Below are positions 32,046 to 40,845 of a stretch of 49,178 nucleotides of DNA, piece after piece. The first letter of the stretch is position 1. Every line of letters starts with the position of its first letter. Both the position numbers and the translations under genes were made by a program. Location of the stretch: NCBI GenBank assembly GCA_900550785.1, contig URTL01000003.1, positions 1-49,178 of the forward strand. Reading direction: 5' to 3'. The notes beneath the pieces were generated by a model. It saw only the letters and a list, made by a program, of their open reading frames with translations, was not told the origin of the DNA and searched no databases. This stretch comes from an uncultured Collinsella sp. Lineage in GTDB: Bacteria; Actinomycetota; Coriobacteriia; Coriobacteriales; Coriobacteriaceae.

Positions 32046-34826
32046 TTGGCGCGCGGATCTGCACAAAACGCCAAAGGCAATAAGGCCAATAACCAACCGG
32101 CATCTGCTAAGGGTGCCGGTTCCCATCTGCGTGCCAATAAGGGCCACGAGGCCGACTTCGACGATTTTGAGCCCTTGGTCGAGCCCTCGGCCAACCGCGA
32201 TATCGCCGGCGTGGTCATCGCCGTTTTGGCTATTGCGTCCTTCATTGCCGTGATTTCGCCGGCGACCGCACCCGTTACGGCTGCGGTTGCTGGTTTCTAC
32301 CACCTGGGCTTTGGTCTGGGCGCCTACGTGCTGCCGATCGTCATTTTGCTGTTTGCCGCCACACTCTTTTTAGGCGAGGACTCGCCGCTCAACGTGCGCT
32401 CTGTTGCGGGCGGCGCCGTGGTCTTTATCGCCGTCGTTTCCATTCTTTCGCTGATGGTGCCGGGTACGAGTGTCTCGTGTGACCTTATGTTCACGCCGCA
32501 AAATTTGTCCGCCTCGGGTGGCTACATCGGTGCGTTTATTGCGAGTGCGCTGCAGAATGCCCTGGGTAAGCCTATCGCGATGGTAGTCCTGTTGGGCCTT
32601 GTCGTCGTGGGCTTGGTCATCATCGGCTTTTCGGTTGGCGGCGTGCTGCGCTCTGCTCGCGACCGTGCGGCCGATTTTGCCGAGCGCCGTCGTGCCGATG
32701 TTAACGCGAGTCCGTGGGGTGACGACGAAGCCCTGTCGGTGCCCGGCGTTGCCCGTCCGCACCTGAGCATTCTTCGTCAAAAGGGCTCCGATGCTGCAGT
32801 GACCACGGTCATGGGCAACGATGTGGACCCGGTTTTGGACAATGACGACGAGGACGAGGATCCGTTTGTCGACGTATCCGATGCCGTGGAGGCCGAGCGC
32901 GCTAAGACGACGCTGCTGCCGCGCCGTCATGTCAAGAAGGGCAAGGCCACGCCCAAGTTGAATACAAGCGAGCCCGACCCGTCTTGGTCCGATAGCGAGA
33001 TTGAGCTCACTGAGGGCGATGACGAGGACGACGAGGCGCCGATTGAGACCGCAAAGACAACTTTGCTGCCGAGTCGCCATGCCAAGCGCGAACAGGTAAC
33101 CGGCCAGCTTTCGATGGAAGACGACCCCGATAAGATTGACGAGTCCGAGCCGCCGTTTGCCGTGAATCCTGTCTCGGCAGCACCTCAGATTCCCGACTTC
33201 TTGAAGCATCCCAAGGTTGCCGATGCGCCTGCCTCGAGTGCTGTCGGATCGGCTGCGGCTAGGGATGGGGGAGCGGACGGCGGCGCCGCAGATAACGAGG
33301 GCGAAGAAGAGGATGGCCTTAAGCTTCCGCCACTCGAAATCCTGCATGCCAACCCGCAGTCGGCGTCCTCCGCGTCTTCTGACAAGGAGCTGGAACAGAC
33401 TGCCGAGTCGCTTCAGTCCACGTTGCTTGAGTTTGGCCGCAGTGCCCGCGTGGTCGGCTGGATCGCCGGCCCCACGGTGACGACCTTTAAGCTGCAACCT
33501 GGCGAGGGCGAGCGCGTGAGCAAGATCTCGAGCCTCGAGGACGATATCGCGCTTTCGCTCGCTGCCCAGTCGGTGCGTATCTTTGCCCCGATCCCCGGCA
33601 CCTCGCTCGTGGGCATCGAGATCCCCAATCGCAAGCGCCAGAACGTCAACCTGGGCGACGTGCTGCCCTATGTGAAGGGCGGTCCGCTCGAGCTCGCAAT
33701 CGGGCGCGATGCCGAGGGCACGCCGGTCGTCGCCGACCTTGCCAAGATGCCCCACCTGCTGATCGCCGGTACCACTGGTTCCGGTAAGTCGGTGATGATC
33801 AACTCCATCATCACGACCCTGCTCATGCGCGCGCTTCCCGAGGACGTTCGCTTGATCATGGTCGACCCCAAGCGCGTCGAGCTTGCGGGCTATAACGGCC
33901 TGCCGCATCTTTATGTACCGGTCGTTACCGAACCCAAGCAGGCCGCGAGCGCTCTGCAATGGGCCGTGTCCGAGATGGAGCGTCGCCTGAAGGTCTTCGA
34001 GCGCCTCAACGTGCGTAAGATCTCGACCTACAACGAAAAGCAGGCCGCCGGCGAGTTTGAGCATTACGACAACCCGCCGCAAAAGATGCCCTACCTGGTC
34101 ATCATTATTGACGAGCTTTCGGACCTGATGATGGTTGCCGGCAAGGACGTCGAGGCGTCGATTGTGCGTATCGCCCAGCTGGGCCGTGCCGCCGGTATCC
34201 ACCTTATCGTGGCCACGCAGCGCCCCAGCTCCAACGTGGTGACGGGCCTTATCAAGGCCAACATCACCAACCGCATCGCCTTTAACGTCGCCACGGGTAT
34301 CGACTCGCGCGTCATCATCGACCAGATGGGTGCCGAAAAGCTTACCGGTTTGGGCGACATGCTGTTCTCCAAGGTCGACTGGGGCAAGCCTCGCCGTATT
34401 CAGGGATGCTTTGTTTCGGATGATGAGATCAACGAGATTGTCGAGTTCGTCAAGTCGCAGAGCGAGCCCGACTACCACGAGGAGATTCTGTCTGCCGTGG
34501 CGCCCGCTTCCATGTCCATGGCGAGTGGCGGCGGTATTGTCCGCACCGGAGTAGCCGAGCCGCAAGACGATGATCCGCTCATTTGGGAAGCTGCCCATAT
34601 TGTGGTGGAATCGCAGCTTGGCTCCACATCTGGCCTGCAACGTCGTCTGAAGGTTGGCTATGCGCGTGCCGGGCGTATTATGGACATGCTGGAAGAAAAG
34701 GGTGTCGTCGGCCCGCCCGACGGTTCCAAGCCGCGCGAGGTCCTGTTGGACGAGGAGGGGCTTGCCGCGCTGGAATCTGTCGACGCCGAGATGGCACGTG
34801 AAGATCGTGAGTTTGGAGGATTCTGA
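32046..34826 (+). CDS. ftsK: DNA translocase FtsK/SpoIIIE
   Basis: 926 aa. Pumps chromosomal DNA through the division septum. N-terminal basic stretch, about four membrane helices (residues 52-205), an acidic linker (205-430), then the alpha-beta motor with Walker A GTTGSGKS near residue 575 and DELSDLMM, and a C-terminal winged-helix gamma domain (about 850-926). TTG 32046 is supported by GGAGG at 32035-32039. The linker contains the same short motif twice (AKTTLLPRRHVKK and AKTTLLPSRHAKR). Confidence 0.94.
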   Translation: MARGSAQNAKGNKANNQPASAKGAGSHLRANKGHEADFDDFEPLVEPSANRDIAGVVIAVLAIASFIAVISPATAPVTAAVAGFYHLGFGLGAYVLPIVILLFAATLFLGEDSPLNVRSVAGGAVVFIAVVSILSLMVPGTSVSCDLMFTPQNLSASGGYIGAFIASALQNALGKPIAMVVLLGLVVVGLVIIGFSVGGVLRSARDRAADFAERRRADVNASPWGDDEALSVPGVARPHLSILRQKGSDAAVTTVMGNDVDPVLDNDDEDEDPFVDVSDAVEAERAKTTLLPRRHVKKGKATPKLNTSEPDPSWSDSEIELTEGDDEDDEAPIETAKTTLLPSRHAKREQVTGQLSMEDDPDKIDESEPPFAVNPVSAAPQIPDFLKHPKVADAPASSAVGSAAARDGGADGGAADNEGEEEDGLKLPPLEILHANPQSASSASSDKELEQTAESLQSTLLEFGRSARVVGWIAGPTVTTFKLQPGEGERVSKISSLEDDIALSLAAQSVRIFAPIPGTSLVGIEIPNRKRQNVNLGDVLPYVKGGPLELAIGRDAEGTPVVADLAKMPHLLIAGTTGSGKSVMINSIITTLLMRALPEDVRLIMVDPKRVELAGYNGLPHLYVPVVTEPKQAASALQWAVSEMERRLKVFERLNVRKISTYNEKQAAGEFEHYDNPPQKMPYLVIIIDELSDLMMVAGKDVEASIVRIAQLGRAAGIHLIVATQRPSSNVVTGLIKANITNRIAFNVATGIDSRVIIDQMGAEKLTGLGDMLFSKVDWGKPRRIQGCFVSDDEINEIVEFVKSQSEPDYHEEILSAVAPASMSMASGGGIVRTGVAEPQDDDPLIWEAAHIVVESQLGSTSGLQRRLKVGYARAGRIMDMLEEKGVVGPPDGSKPREVLLDEEGLAALESVDAEMAREDREFGGF

Positions 34827-36337
34827 TGGCTGCACGCTTTGGTGACATGCTGCTCGAGCAGCGTCGCCGGATGGGCCTTTCCATTCAGCAGGTCGCCAAC
34901 ACCATCAAAATCAGGCCGCAGATCATCGAGTTTTTCGAGACCGGTAACTTTGCCTCGATGCCGCCGCGCGGCTATGCGCAGGGCATGATTTCGAGCTATG
35001 CTCGCTTTTTGGGCCTCAATCCGCGCGAGGTCGTCAATGCCTACTTTGACGACCTGATGGCATACGAACGCGAGACGTCCCAGCAGGGCGGTCGTTTTCA
35101 GGACGCCGCCGGCTACGTCAATTCGCGTTCCTCGGTCGATAACGGGCGCTTCCTGATGGTTCAGGGCGGTCGTTCGACCCGCTATGGACAGCGTCCTCAG
35201 CAGGCCGGTTATATTACCGAGACGGGTTCGGGCGAGGAGATTCGCTCACAGCGTGACCGGTTCCGCAGTACGCCGATGCCCGAGGACCGTGCACTTCCCG
35301 CTGCCCGCGGCGTGGCGCGTGACCCTCGTGCCGGCTACGGCGACGGCGGCTATTCCGATCGCGGTTACCGTGGTGCCTCTATGGGACGCTCTCGCGGTGG
35401 CTATGCGGATGCCGATACCACGCAGGTGACGCCGCGTCTTCGCTCTCAATCACAGCCGTATGGCCAGCGCTCTTCGGCTTCGCGTTCGGGCCAGCGTGGC
35501 TATCAAGGCCGCGGTGAGCTTGCGCCCCGCTCGGGTCAGCGCAGCCTTCAGGGCCAGGGCGGCTATCGCGGCCGTTCCGATAGCAATCGCGGTCGTATGC
35601 CTCAGGGAGGCGGCCGCAGCAGTTCCAATCGTGGACGCGGCGGATCACGTACTCCTCAAAACAACGGGCTCGATCCGCGTATCGTCTACGCCGGCATCGG
35701 TGCCGTTGCGCTGTTGTTGATTGTGCTCATCGTGGTGCTTCTGCGCGGCTGCGCATCTTCGGCGCCCGAGACCACGCCCGAGACGCCCACTGCTACCAAG
35801 ACGACGACCAAGAAGTCTTCTAAGAAGACCGAAACGGTCGACGAGGACGAAGACACCGATGAGGCGACGGATGAGTCGACTGACTCGGACGCTACCAAGA
35901 CGACGGCCAAGAAGGAAGAGAACGAGGTCACGAAGGTCAAAGTCTCCGTTGCCAAGGGAAAGACCGCGTGGATTGAGGTCAAGGTCGACGGCAAGTCGGT
36001 CTATGGCGCCCAAGCGACTGGCCCCTTTGAGCAGGAGTACTCGCCCGAGTCCTCGATCGAGATCACCACGTCCAAGCCTTCCGATGTCACCGTTACCAAG
36101 AACGGTGAAAAGGTTCGTTACGATACCAAGACCTCGGGCGTGGCGCGTGTGACGATCACCGTTCCCAAGAAGGAGACGACTGATTCCGAGAATGGTGAAA
36201 GTTCTGATGGTACCGATACCACCGATGGTGCCGATACCACCGACGTTACCGATGCCCAGTCCACGGATGGCGCCGATACCGCAACTGACGGTCAGACACC
36301 CACCGATTCTATTGACTATTCGTACGATAGCTACTAA
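34826..36337 (+). CDS. RodZ-like membrane protein with RG/YG-rich linker
   Basis: 503 aa. An N-terminal helix-turn-helix of the RodZ type (LLEQRRRMGLSIQQVANTIK, about residues 1-75) is followed by about 200 residues of low complexity rich in Arg, Gly, Ser, Tyr and Gln, with repeats such as SGQRGYQGRG. One membrane helix lies at about 286-308. Outside it a Thr/Lys/Asp/Glu-rich stalk leads to a beta domain like the RodZ C-terminal DUF4115, and the protein ends in an Asp/Thr-rich tail. RodZ anchors MreB in rods; the role here is inferred. ATG 34826 shares one base with the ftsK stop. Confidence 0.82.
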   Translation: MAARFGDMLLEQRRRMGLSIQQVANTIKIRPQIIEFFETGNFASMPPRGYAQGMISSYARFLGLNPREVVNAYFDDLMAYERETSQQGGRFQDAAGYVNSRSSVDNGRFLMVQGGRSTRYGQRPQQAGYITETGSGEEIRSQRDRFRSTPMPEDRALPAARGVARDPRAGYGDGGYSDRGYRGASMGRSRGGYADADTTQVTPRLRSQSQPYGQRSSASRSGQRGYQGRGELAPRSGQRSLQGQGGYRGRSDSNRGRMPQGGGRSSSNRGRGGSRTPQNNGLDPRIVYAGIGAVALLLIVLIVVLLRGCASSAPETTPETPTATKTTTKKSSKKTETVDEDEDTDEATDESTDSDATKTTAKKEENEVTKVKVSVAKGKTAWIEVKVDGKSVYGAQATGPFEQEYSPESSIEITTSKPSDVTVTKNGEKVRYDTKTSGVARVTITVPKKETTDSENGESSDGTDTTDGADTTDVTDAQSTDGADTATDGQTPTDSIDYSYDSY

Positions 36338-36363
36338 GCCGCTCGTACGCGAAAGGAAACATC

Positions 36364-36861
36364 ATGGCTAAAGATTCCAGCTTCGACGTCGTGTCCGAGG
36401 TCAACATGCAAGAGGTCGACAACGCCTTCCAGCAGACCACGCGCGAGATTTCCCAGCGCTATGACCTTAAGGATTCCGGCGCCACGATCGAGCTTTCGAA
36501 GGGCGACAAGCTCTTTACGATCAATGCCCCGGCCGATTTTGTCTCCAAGCAGATCATTGACGTGTTGAGCTCTAAGCTCATCAAGCGCGGCATCGACCTC
36601 AAGGCTGTCTCTTGGGACGCGCCGCAGGCGGCTTCGGGCGGTACCGTGCGCGTGCTCGGCCATATCGTCGAGGGCATTGACCAGGCGACCGCCAAGAAGA
36701 TCAATAAGGACATCAAGGATCAAAAGCTCAAGGTCAAGGTGACCATCGAGGCCGATAAGCTGCGCGTTACCTCGGCTTCTAAGGATGCGCTTCAGACGGT
36801 GATTCAGTTCCTGCGCGACCAGGACTACGGCCAGTCGCTGCAGTTTACCAACTATCGCTAA
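36364..36861 (+). CDS. yajQ: YajQ family nucleotide-binding protein
   Basis: 165 aa. Starts AKDSSFDVVSEVNMQEVDNA and contains the family stretches QRYDLKDSGATIEL and the C-terminal FRDQDYGQSLQFTNYR-like ending. Members bind nucleotides, in some species cyclic di-GMP, and their role is poorly known. ATG 36364 behind GAAAGGAA, 26 bp after the RodZ-like gene. Confidence 0.9.
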   Translation: MAKDSSFDVVSEVNMQEVDNAFQQTTREISQRYDLKDSGATIELSKGDKLFTINAPADFVSKQIIDVLSSKLIKRGIDLKAVSWDAPQAASGGTVRVLGHIVEGIDQATAKKINKDIKDQKLKVKVTIEADKLRVTSASKDALQTVIQFLRDQDYGQSLQFTNYR

Positions 36862-36887
36862 TTTACTCGAAAGGACCGCTCTCCAAC

Positions 36888-38237
36888 ATGGATACTCCGT
36901 TGGGTTCTGTACTCTATATCACGCTTGGCTGCGCCAAGAACGAGGTCGATACCGACCGCATGCGTTCGCTGCTGACCGCTGCGGGCTACGAGGAGGCATT
37001 CGATCCGCAGGATGCCGATATCGCCATCGTCAACACGTGCTCGTTTCTCGCCTCGGCGACGTCCGAGAGCATCGAGACCACGCTCGAGCTCGCTAACGAG
37101 GTGCAGGACGGCGTTCGCGCCTGCCCCATCGTCATGTGCGGTTGCGTGCCGTCTCGTTACGGTGACGACCTGCCCGACGAGCTTCCCGAGGTCGCGGCCT
37201 TTGTGAAGGCCGATGAGGAAGACGGTATCGTCTCTGTCATCGATGGCGTACTGGGCGTGGAGCGCGAGATCGCGGCCTATATCCCGCAGGTCAAGCGTAC
37301 CGTCGAGGGTGCCGTTGCCTACGTCAAGATTTCCGATGGCTGCAATCGTTTTTGCAGCTTCTGCATGATCCCCTATATTCGCGGTCGCTATCATTCGCGC
37401 AATGCCGAGAGCATTATCTCCGAGGTGCGTGACCTGGTTGCCGGCGGTGTGCGCGAGATCGTGCTGATCGGCCAGGACACGGGCATTTGGGGCACCGACT
37501 TTGCCGACGAGGACGTCGCCGAGGGCTCGCCGCGCAATCTGGCGCAGCTGCTGCGTGCCGTCTCTGAGGCTGTGCGCCCGCACAACGTCTGGGTCCGCGT
37601 GCTCTATCTGCAGCCCGAGGGCATGACCGACGAGCTTATTGAGACGATTCGCGATACGCCCGAGGTGCTTCCCTATATCGATATCCCCGTGCAGCACTGC
37701 GACGCGCGCATCCTCAAGGCCATGCGTCGCTCCGGTTCGCGCCAGGAGCTCGAGGATCTGTTCCGCGACCTTCGCGAGCGCATCCCCGGCATTGTGATTC
37801 GCTCCACGGCCATGGTCGGCTTCCCGACCGAGTCCGACGAAGAGTTCCGCGACCTTATCGACTTTATGGACACCGTCGGCTTTGACTACACGAGCGTCTT
37901 TGCCTACTCGCGTGAGGAGGGCAGCCTGGCCGCCAAGATGGAGGGCCAGGTCGATGAGGAGGTCAAGCTCGAGCGCGCCCAGGAGGCCATGGATCTGGCT
38001 GAGTCGCTCGGTTTTGCCGCCACGGCGGCCCATGTGGGCGAGCGCGCCCAGGTGATTGTCGATGGCATCGAGGAGACTGAGGACGGCGCCGAGCTGATCG
38101 GCCATGCCTGGTTCCAGGCGCCCGATTCCGATGGCGCGGTGCATCTGGACGCCAGTGAGGCGTCCGTGGGCGATATTCTGACTGTCGAGTTTACCGATAG
38201 CTTCTGCTATGAGCTTATCGGTCATGTTGTGGAGTAG
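36888..38237 (+). CDS. rimO: Ribosomal protein S12 methylthiotransferase RimO
   Basis: 449 aa. Radical SAM enzyme that methylthiolates an aspartate of ribosomal protein S12. LGCAKNEVDTDRM, VNTCSFL and MCGCVPSRY hold the auxiliary cluster cysteines. DGCNRFCSFCMIPYIRGRY is the radical SAM site, and a TRAM domain ends the protein. LGCAKNxVD is a RimO hallmark and separates it from MiaB and MtaB. pgsA follows after 9 bp. Confidence 0.95.
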   Translation: MDTPLGSVLYITLGCAKNEVDTDRMRSLLTAAGYEEAFDPQDADIAIVNTCSFLASATSESIETTLELANEVQDGVRACPIVMCGCVPSRYGDDLPDELPEVAAFVKADEEDGIVSVIDGVLGVEREIAAYIPQVKRTVEGAVAYVKISDGCNRFCSFCMIPYIRGRYHSRNAESIISEVRDLVAGGVREIVLIGQDTGIWGTDFADEDVAEGSPRNLAQLLRAVSEAVRPHNVWVRVLYLQPEGMTDELIETIRDTPEVLPYIDIPVQHCDARILKAMRRSGSRQELEDLFRDLRERIPGIVIRSTAMVGFPTESDEEFRDLIDFMDTVGFDYTSVFAYSREEGSLAAKMEGQVDEEVKLERAQEAMDLAESLGFAATAAHVGERAQVIVDGIEETEDGAELIGHAWFQAPDSDGAVHLDASEASVGDILTVEFTDSFCYELIGHVVE

Positions 38238-38246
38238 GAGAGCGTC

Positions 38247-38885
38247 GTGGCAAACGAGAGCAATAAGGAACTGACGAGTGTTTGGACGCCCGCCAACATC
38301 GTGACGTGCGTTCGCATCGTCTTTATCCCGGTGTTCATGATCGTGGCGTCGCTGTCTCGCGTAGGCGTTACCGGTACGGATTTGAGCACCTTCGACGGCC
38401 CGCTCGCCGCCGCCGCCTTTATTCTGTACGTCATCCTGTCGTGCACAGATAAGGTTGATGGTTACCTGGCTCGTTCACGCAACGAAATCACCGACTTCGG
38501 TAAGTTCTTGGATCCCATCGCCGATAAGTTGCTCGTGTTCTCGGCGCTGCTTCTGTTCTTGGATTTTGGCACCGTAACCGTGTGGTCGGTGTTCATCATC
38601 CTGTTCCGTGAGCTGCTGGTGAGCGCCCTGCGCATGGTCGCGAGTGCTGCCGGTGTAGTCGTTGCCGCCGATAAGCTCGGCAAGTATAAGTCGGCGACCA
38701 CGATGGTCTCCATCTGCGGCTATCTGTGCGTCTTTGCGATGGCCGGTCTTCAGCTGGGGCCGGTGTCGCTGCTGCTCGGTGTCTATTCGGTGTCGCGCTT
38801 CCTGTACGTCATCGCCGTGATTTTGACCATTGTCTCGGGTGCCCAGTACTTCTGGAACTGCCGTAAGATCGTCTTTTCGGTCTAG
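38247..38885 (+). CDS. pgsA: CDP-diacylglycerol-glycerol-3-phosphate 3-phosphatidyltransferase
   Basis: 212 aa membrane enzyme of phosphatidylglycerol synthesis. The CDP-alcohol phosphotransferase signature D-G-x2-A-R-x8-G-x3-D-x3-D is complete, with DGYLAR followed by FGKFLDPIADK. Several hydrophobic helices are present. GTG 38247 with TAGGAG upstream. The order rimO-pgsA-cinA-recA is common in Gram-positive bacteria. Confidence 0.93.
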   Translation: MANESNKELTSVWTPANIVTCVRIVFIPVFMIVASLSRVGVTGTDLSTFDGPLAAAAFILYVILSCTDKVDGYLARSRNEITDFGKFLDPIADKLLVFSALLLFLDFGTVTVWSVFIILFRELLVSALRMVASAAGVVVAADKLGKYKSATTMVSICGYLCVFAMAGLQLGPVSLLLGVYSVSRFLYVIAVILTIVSGAQYFWNCRKIVFSV

Positions 38886-38897
38886 GTCCTGGTGGGT

Positions 38898-39428
38898 ATG
38901 ACGGAGTCTTATTTGCAGATCGCCGCAAACAACGAGGAGTTGGCGCGCGATATTGTCGAGCACGCGAGTGCCCGTGGTGTGACGGTGTCGACGGCGGAGT
39001 CGCTGACGGCGGGCATGATCGCCTCGACGATTGCCGATATCCCGGGTGCCTCGGCGGTGCTTCGTGGCGGTGCGGTGACCTACTGCGATGAGATCAAACA
39101 TCGCGTGCTTGGCGTCGAGCAGGAAACGCTCGATCGGTTTAGCGCCGTGTCGCACCAGACGGCGCGTGAGATGGCCGCGGGCTCGCTGGACCTTTATCAG
39201 AGCGATATAGCCGTAAGCGCAACGGGCTATGCTGGGCCCGGTGGCGGCACCGAGCAAGACCCCGCCGGTACGTTCTATATTGGCTGGGCGTATCGCGCGG
39301 CCGATGGGGGAGCGCCGGTTGTCGAGTCTGCGCGCTGTCATTACGAGGGCGATCGGTCGTGCGTTCGTGCCCATGCGGTCGCGGAGGCCTTGGAGCGCAT
39401 TGTCCGCGTGCTCAATTCTATGGAATAG
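38898..39428 (+). CDS. cinA: CinA C-terminal domain protein, nicotinamide mononucleotide deamidase type
   Basis: 176 aa. It is only the CinA C-terminal (PncC) domain: STAESLTAG near the start and GYAGPGG with PAGTFYIGW in the middle. Such stand-alone forms remove the amide from nicotinamide mononucleotide. The N-terminal MoaB-like half of full CinA is absent. ATG 38898 or GTG 38892 could be the start; the ribosome binding site is poor for both. It precedes recA, as in many Gram-positive bacteria. Confidence 0.88.
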   Translation: MTESYLQIAANNEELARDIVEHASARGVTVSTAESLTAGMIASTIADIPGASAVLRGGAVTYCDEIKHRVLGVEQETLDRFSAVSHQTAREMAAGSLDLYQSDIAVSATGYAGPGGGTEQDPAGTFYIGWAYRAADGGAPVVESARCHYEGDRSCVRAHAVAEALERIVRVLNSME

Positions 39429-39435
39429 ACGTGGT

Positions 39436-39459
39436 TTAAGGGGCCTTAGGGCCCCTTAA
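39436..39459 (+). terminator. Hairpin after cinA
   Basis: A perfect 10-bp stem (TTAAGGGGCC at 39436-39445 with GGCCCCTTAA at 39450-39459), loop TTAG. The T-run after it is weak. Confidence 0.7.
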
Positions 39460-39555
39460 TTGTGGAGATAGGGACCTTTGACGGTATTGATGTTTGCGCT
39501 GGTATAAGGCCTAAATTTATTTGAGCACCTCTATTTGTGGTTGGCGTGGTCAAGT

Positions 39556-39603
39556 GTTTGGTCGGTGATTGGTTGGCGTTTGGTCGGGTTTTGGAATGGT
39601 CGG
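39556..39603 (+). repeat. GGTCGG direct repeats upstream of recA
   Basis: GTTTGGTCGG occurs at 39556-39565 and 39578-39587, exactly 22 bp apart, and GGTCGG again at 39598-39603. The whole stretch is G/T-rich on this strand. Confidence 0.6.
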
Positions 39604-39626
39604 GTGCATATGATGAATCTGAACGG

Positions 39627-39655
39627 TTGACCACGAACAGCCGTTCGTTTATTAT
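39627..39655 (+). promoter_or_regulatory. recA promoter with LexA-type (SOS) box
   Basis: TTGACC (39627-39632) and TATTAT (39650-39655) are 17 bp apart. In the spacer lies CGAACAGCCGTTCG (39634-39647), a perfect match to the Gram-positive/actinobacterial LexA box CGAAC-N4-GTTCG. A repressor there would block RNA polymerase. Confidence 0.88.
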
Positions 39656-39685
39656 CGTTTCAGGTTGTTAAGAGGAGGGCTATTC

Positions 39686-40834
39686 ATGGCCAAGAATTCA
39701 GGTCCCGTACGTACCGTTCATGCACGTACGACGGGTAAAGAGCGCGACGAGATGATCGCCACCACCAAGGCCGAGATCGAGAAGAAGTTCGGCCAGGGCT
39801 CTATTATGAGGTATGGCGACGGCGGTCCGGAGCTCGAGGTCGAGGCTATTCCGACGGGCTCTCTGGCGCTCGATGCCGCCTTGGGTATCGGCGGCGTTCC
39901 GCGCGGCCGTATCGTCGAGATTTATGGCCCCGAGTCCTCCGGTAAGACAACGCTTTCGCTCGAGATCCTTGCTGAGGCGCAGGCCATGGGCGGCGTTGTG
40001 GCATTTATCGATGCCGAGCACGCGCTTGATCCCACCTATGCCGCGCGAATCGGCGTGGATATCGATGAGGTCTTGATTTCCCAGCCCGATACGGGCGAGC
40101 AGGCGCTCGAGATCGTCGATATGCTTGTGCGCTCCGGTGCCATCGACGCCATCGTCGTCGACTCTGTTGCCGCCTTGACTCCGCGTGCCGAGATCGAGGG
40201 CGAGATCGGTGACACGACGGTGGGTCTGCAGGCTCGCTTGATGAGCCAGGCACTCCGCAAGCTTGCCGGCTCGCTTTCCAAGTCCAACACGACCTGCATC
40301 TTCATTAACCAGCTGCGCGAGAAGATCGGCGTCATGTTCGGTAACCCCGAGACCACCACGGGCGGCCGTGCGCTCAAGTTCTTCTCTTCCGTGCGAATCG
40401 ATATTCGCAAAATCGATACCATCAAGCTCAAGGACGAGGTTATCGGCAATCGCGTGCGTGCCAAGGTCGTTAAGAACAAGGTGGCCGCTCCGTTCCGCTC
40501 GGCTGAGTTTGACATCATGTACGGCACCGGCATCTCCAAAGAGGGCTCGATTCTGGATATGGCCGTCGAGTGCGGTATCTGCAAAAAGATGGGGTCCTGG
40601 TTTGCCTATGGTGAGGACAAGCTCGGCAACGGTCGCGAGGCCGCCAAGACGTTCCTGCGCGAGCACCCCGATTGCGCCGACGAGATCGAGCACAAGGTTC
40701 GCCTTGCCTGCGGCCTTGAGTATGACGATGATGCCCCCTCCGAGGTTGAGTTGACCGACCAACCCGCACCCGAGGAGTTTGATGAGCTGTACGCCATCGA
40801 TGGCTCCGCGATGCTCGACGATGACGACGAGTAG
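39686..40834 (+). CDS. recA: Recombinase RecA
   Basis: 382 aa. ATP-dependent strand-exchange protein and SOS co-protease. Walker A GPESSGKTT at residues 81-89, the L2 loop INQLREKIGVMFGNPETTTGG, and the C-terminal acidic tail ending DDDDE. ATG 39686 behind AGAGGAGGG; the frame from 39665 is too early. Controlled by the LexA-type box just upstream. recX follows after 11 bp. Confidence 0.97.
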   Translation: MAKNSGPVRTVHARTTGKERDEMIATTKAEIEKKFGQGSIMRYGDGGPELEVEAIPTGSLALDAALGIGGVPRGRIVEIYGPESSGKTTLSLEILAEAQAMGGVVAFIDAEHALDPTYAARIGVDIDEVLISQPDTGEQALEIVDMLVRSGAIDAIVVDSVAALTPRAEIEGEIGDTTVGLQARLMSQALRKLAGSLSKSNTTCIFINQLREKIGVMFGNPETTTGGRALKFFSSVRIDIRKIDTIKLKDEVIGNRVRAKVVKNKVAAPFRSAEFDIMYGTGISKEGSILDMAVECGICKKMGSWFAYGEDKLGNGREAAKTFLREHPDCADEIEHKVRLACGLEYDDDAPSEVELTDQPAPEEFDELYAIDGSAMLDDDDE

Positions 40835-40845
40835 CGGATGCCGAC

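Noticed and set aside
35050..35680. Short arginine- and glycine-rich repeats in the RodZ-like gene as a CRISPR-like or tandem DNA repeat.
   Set aside because: The DNA units are neither identical nor regularly spaced; the repetition is at the amino-acid level.
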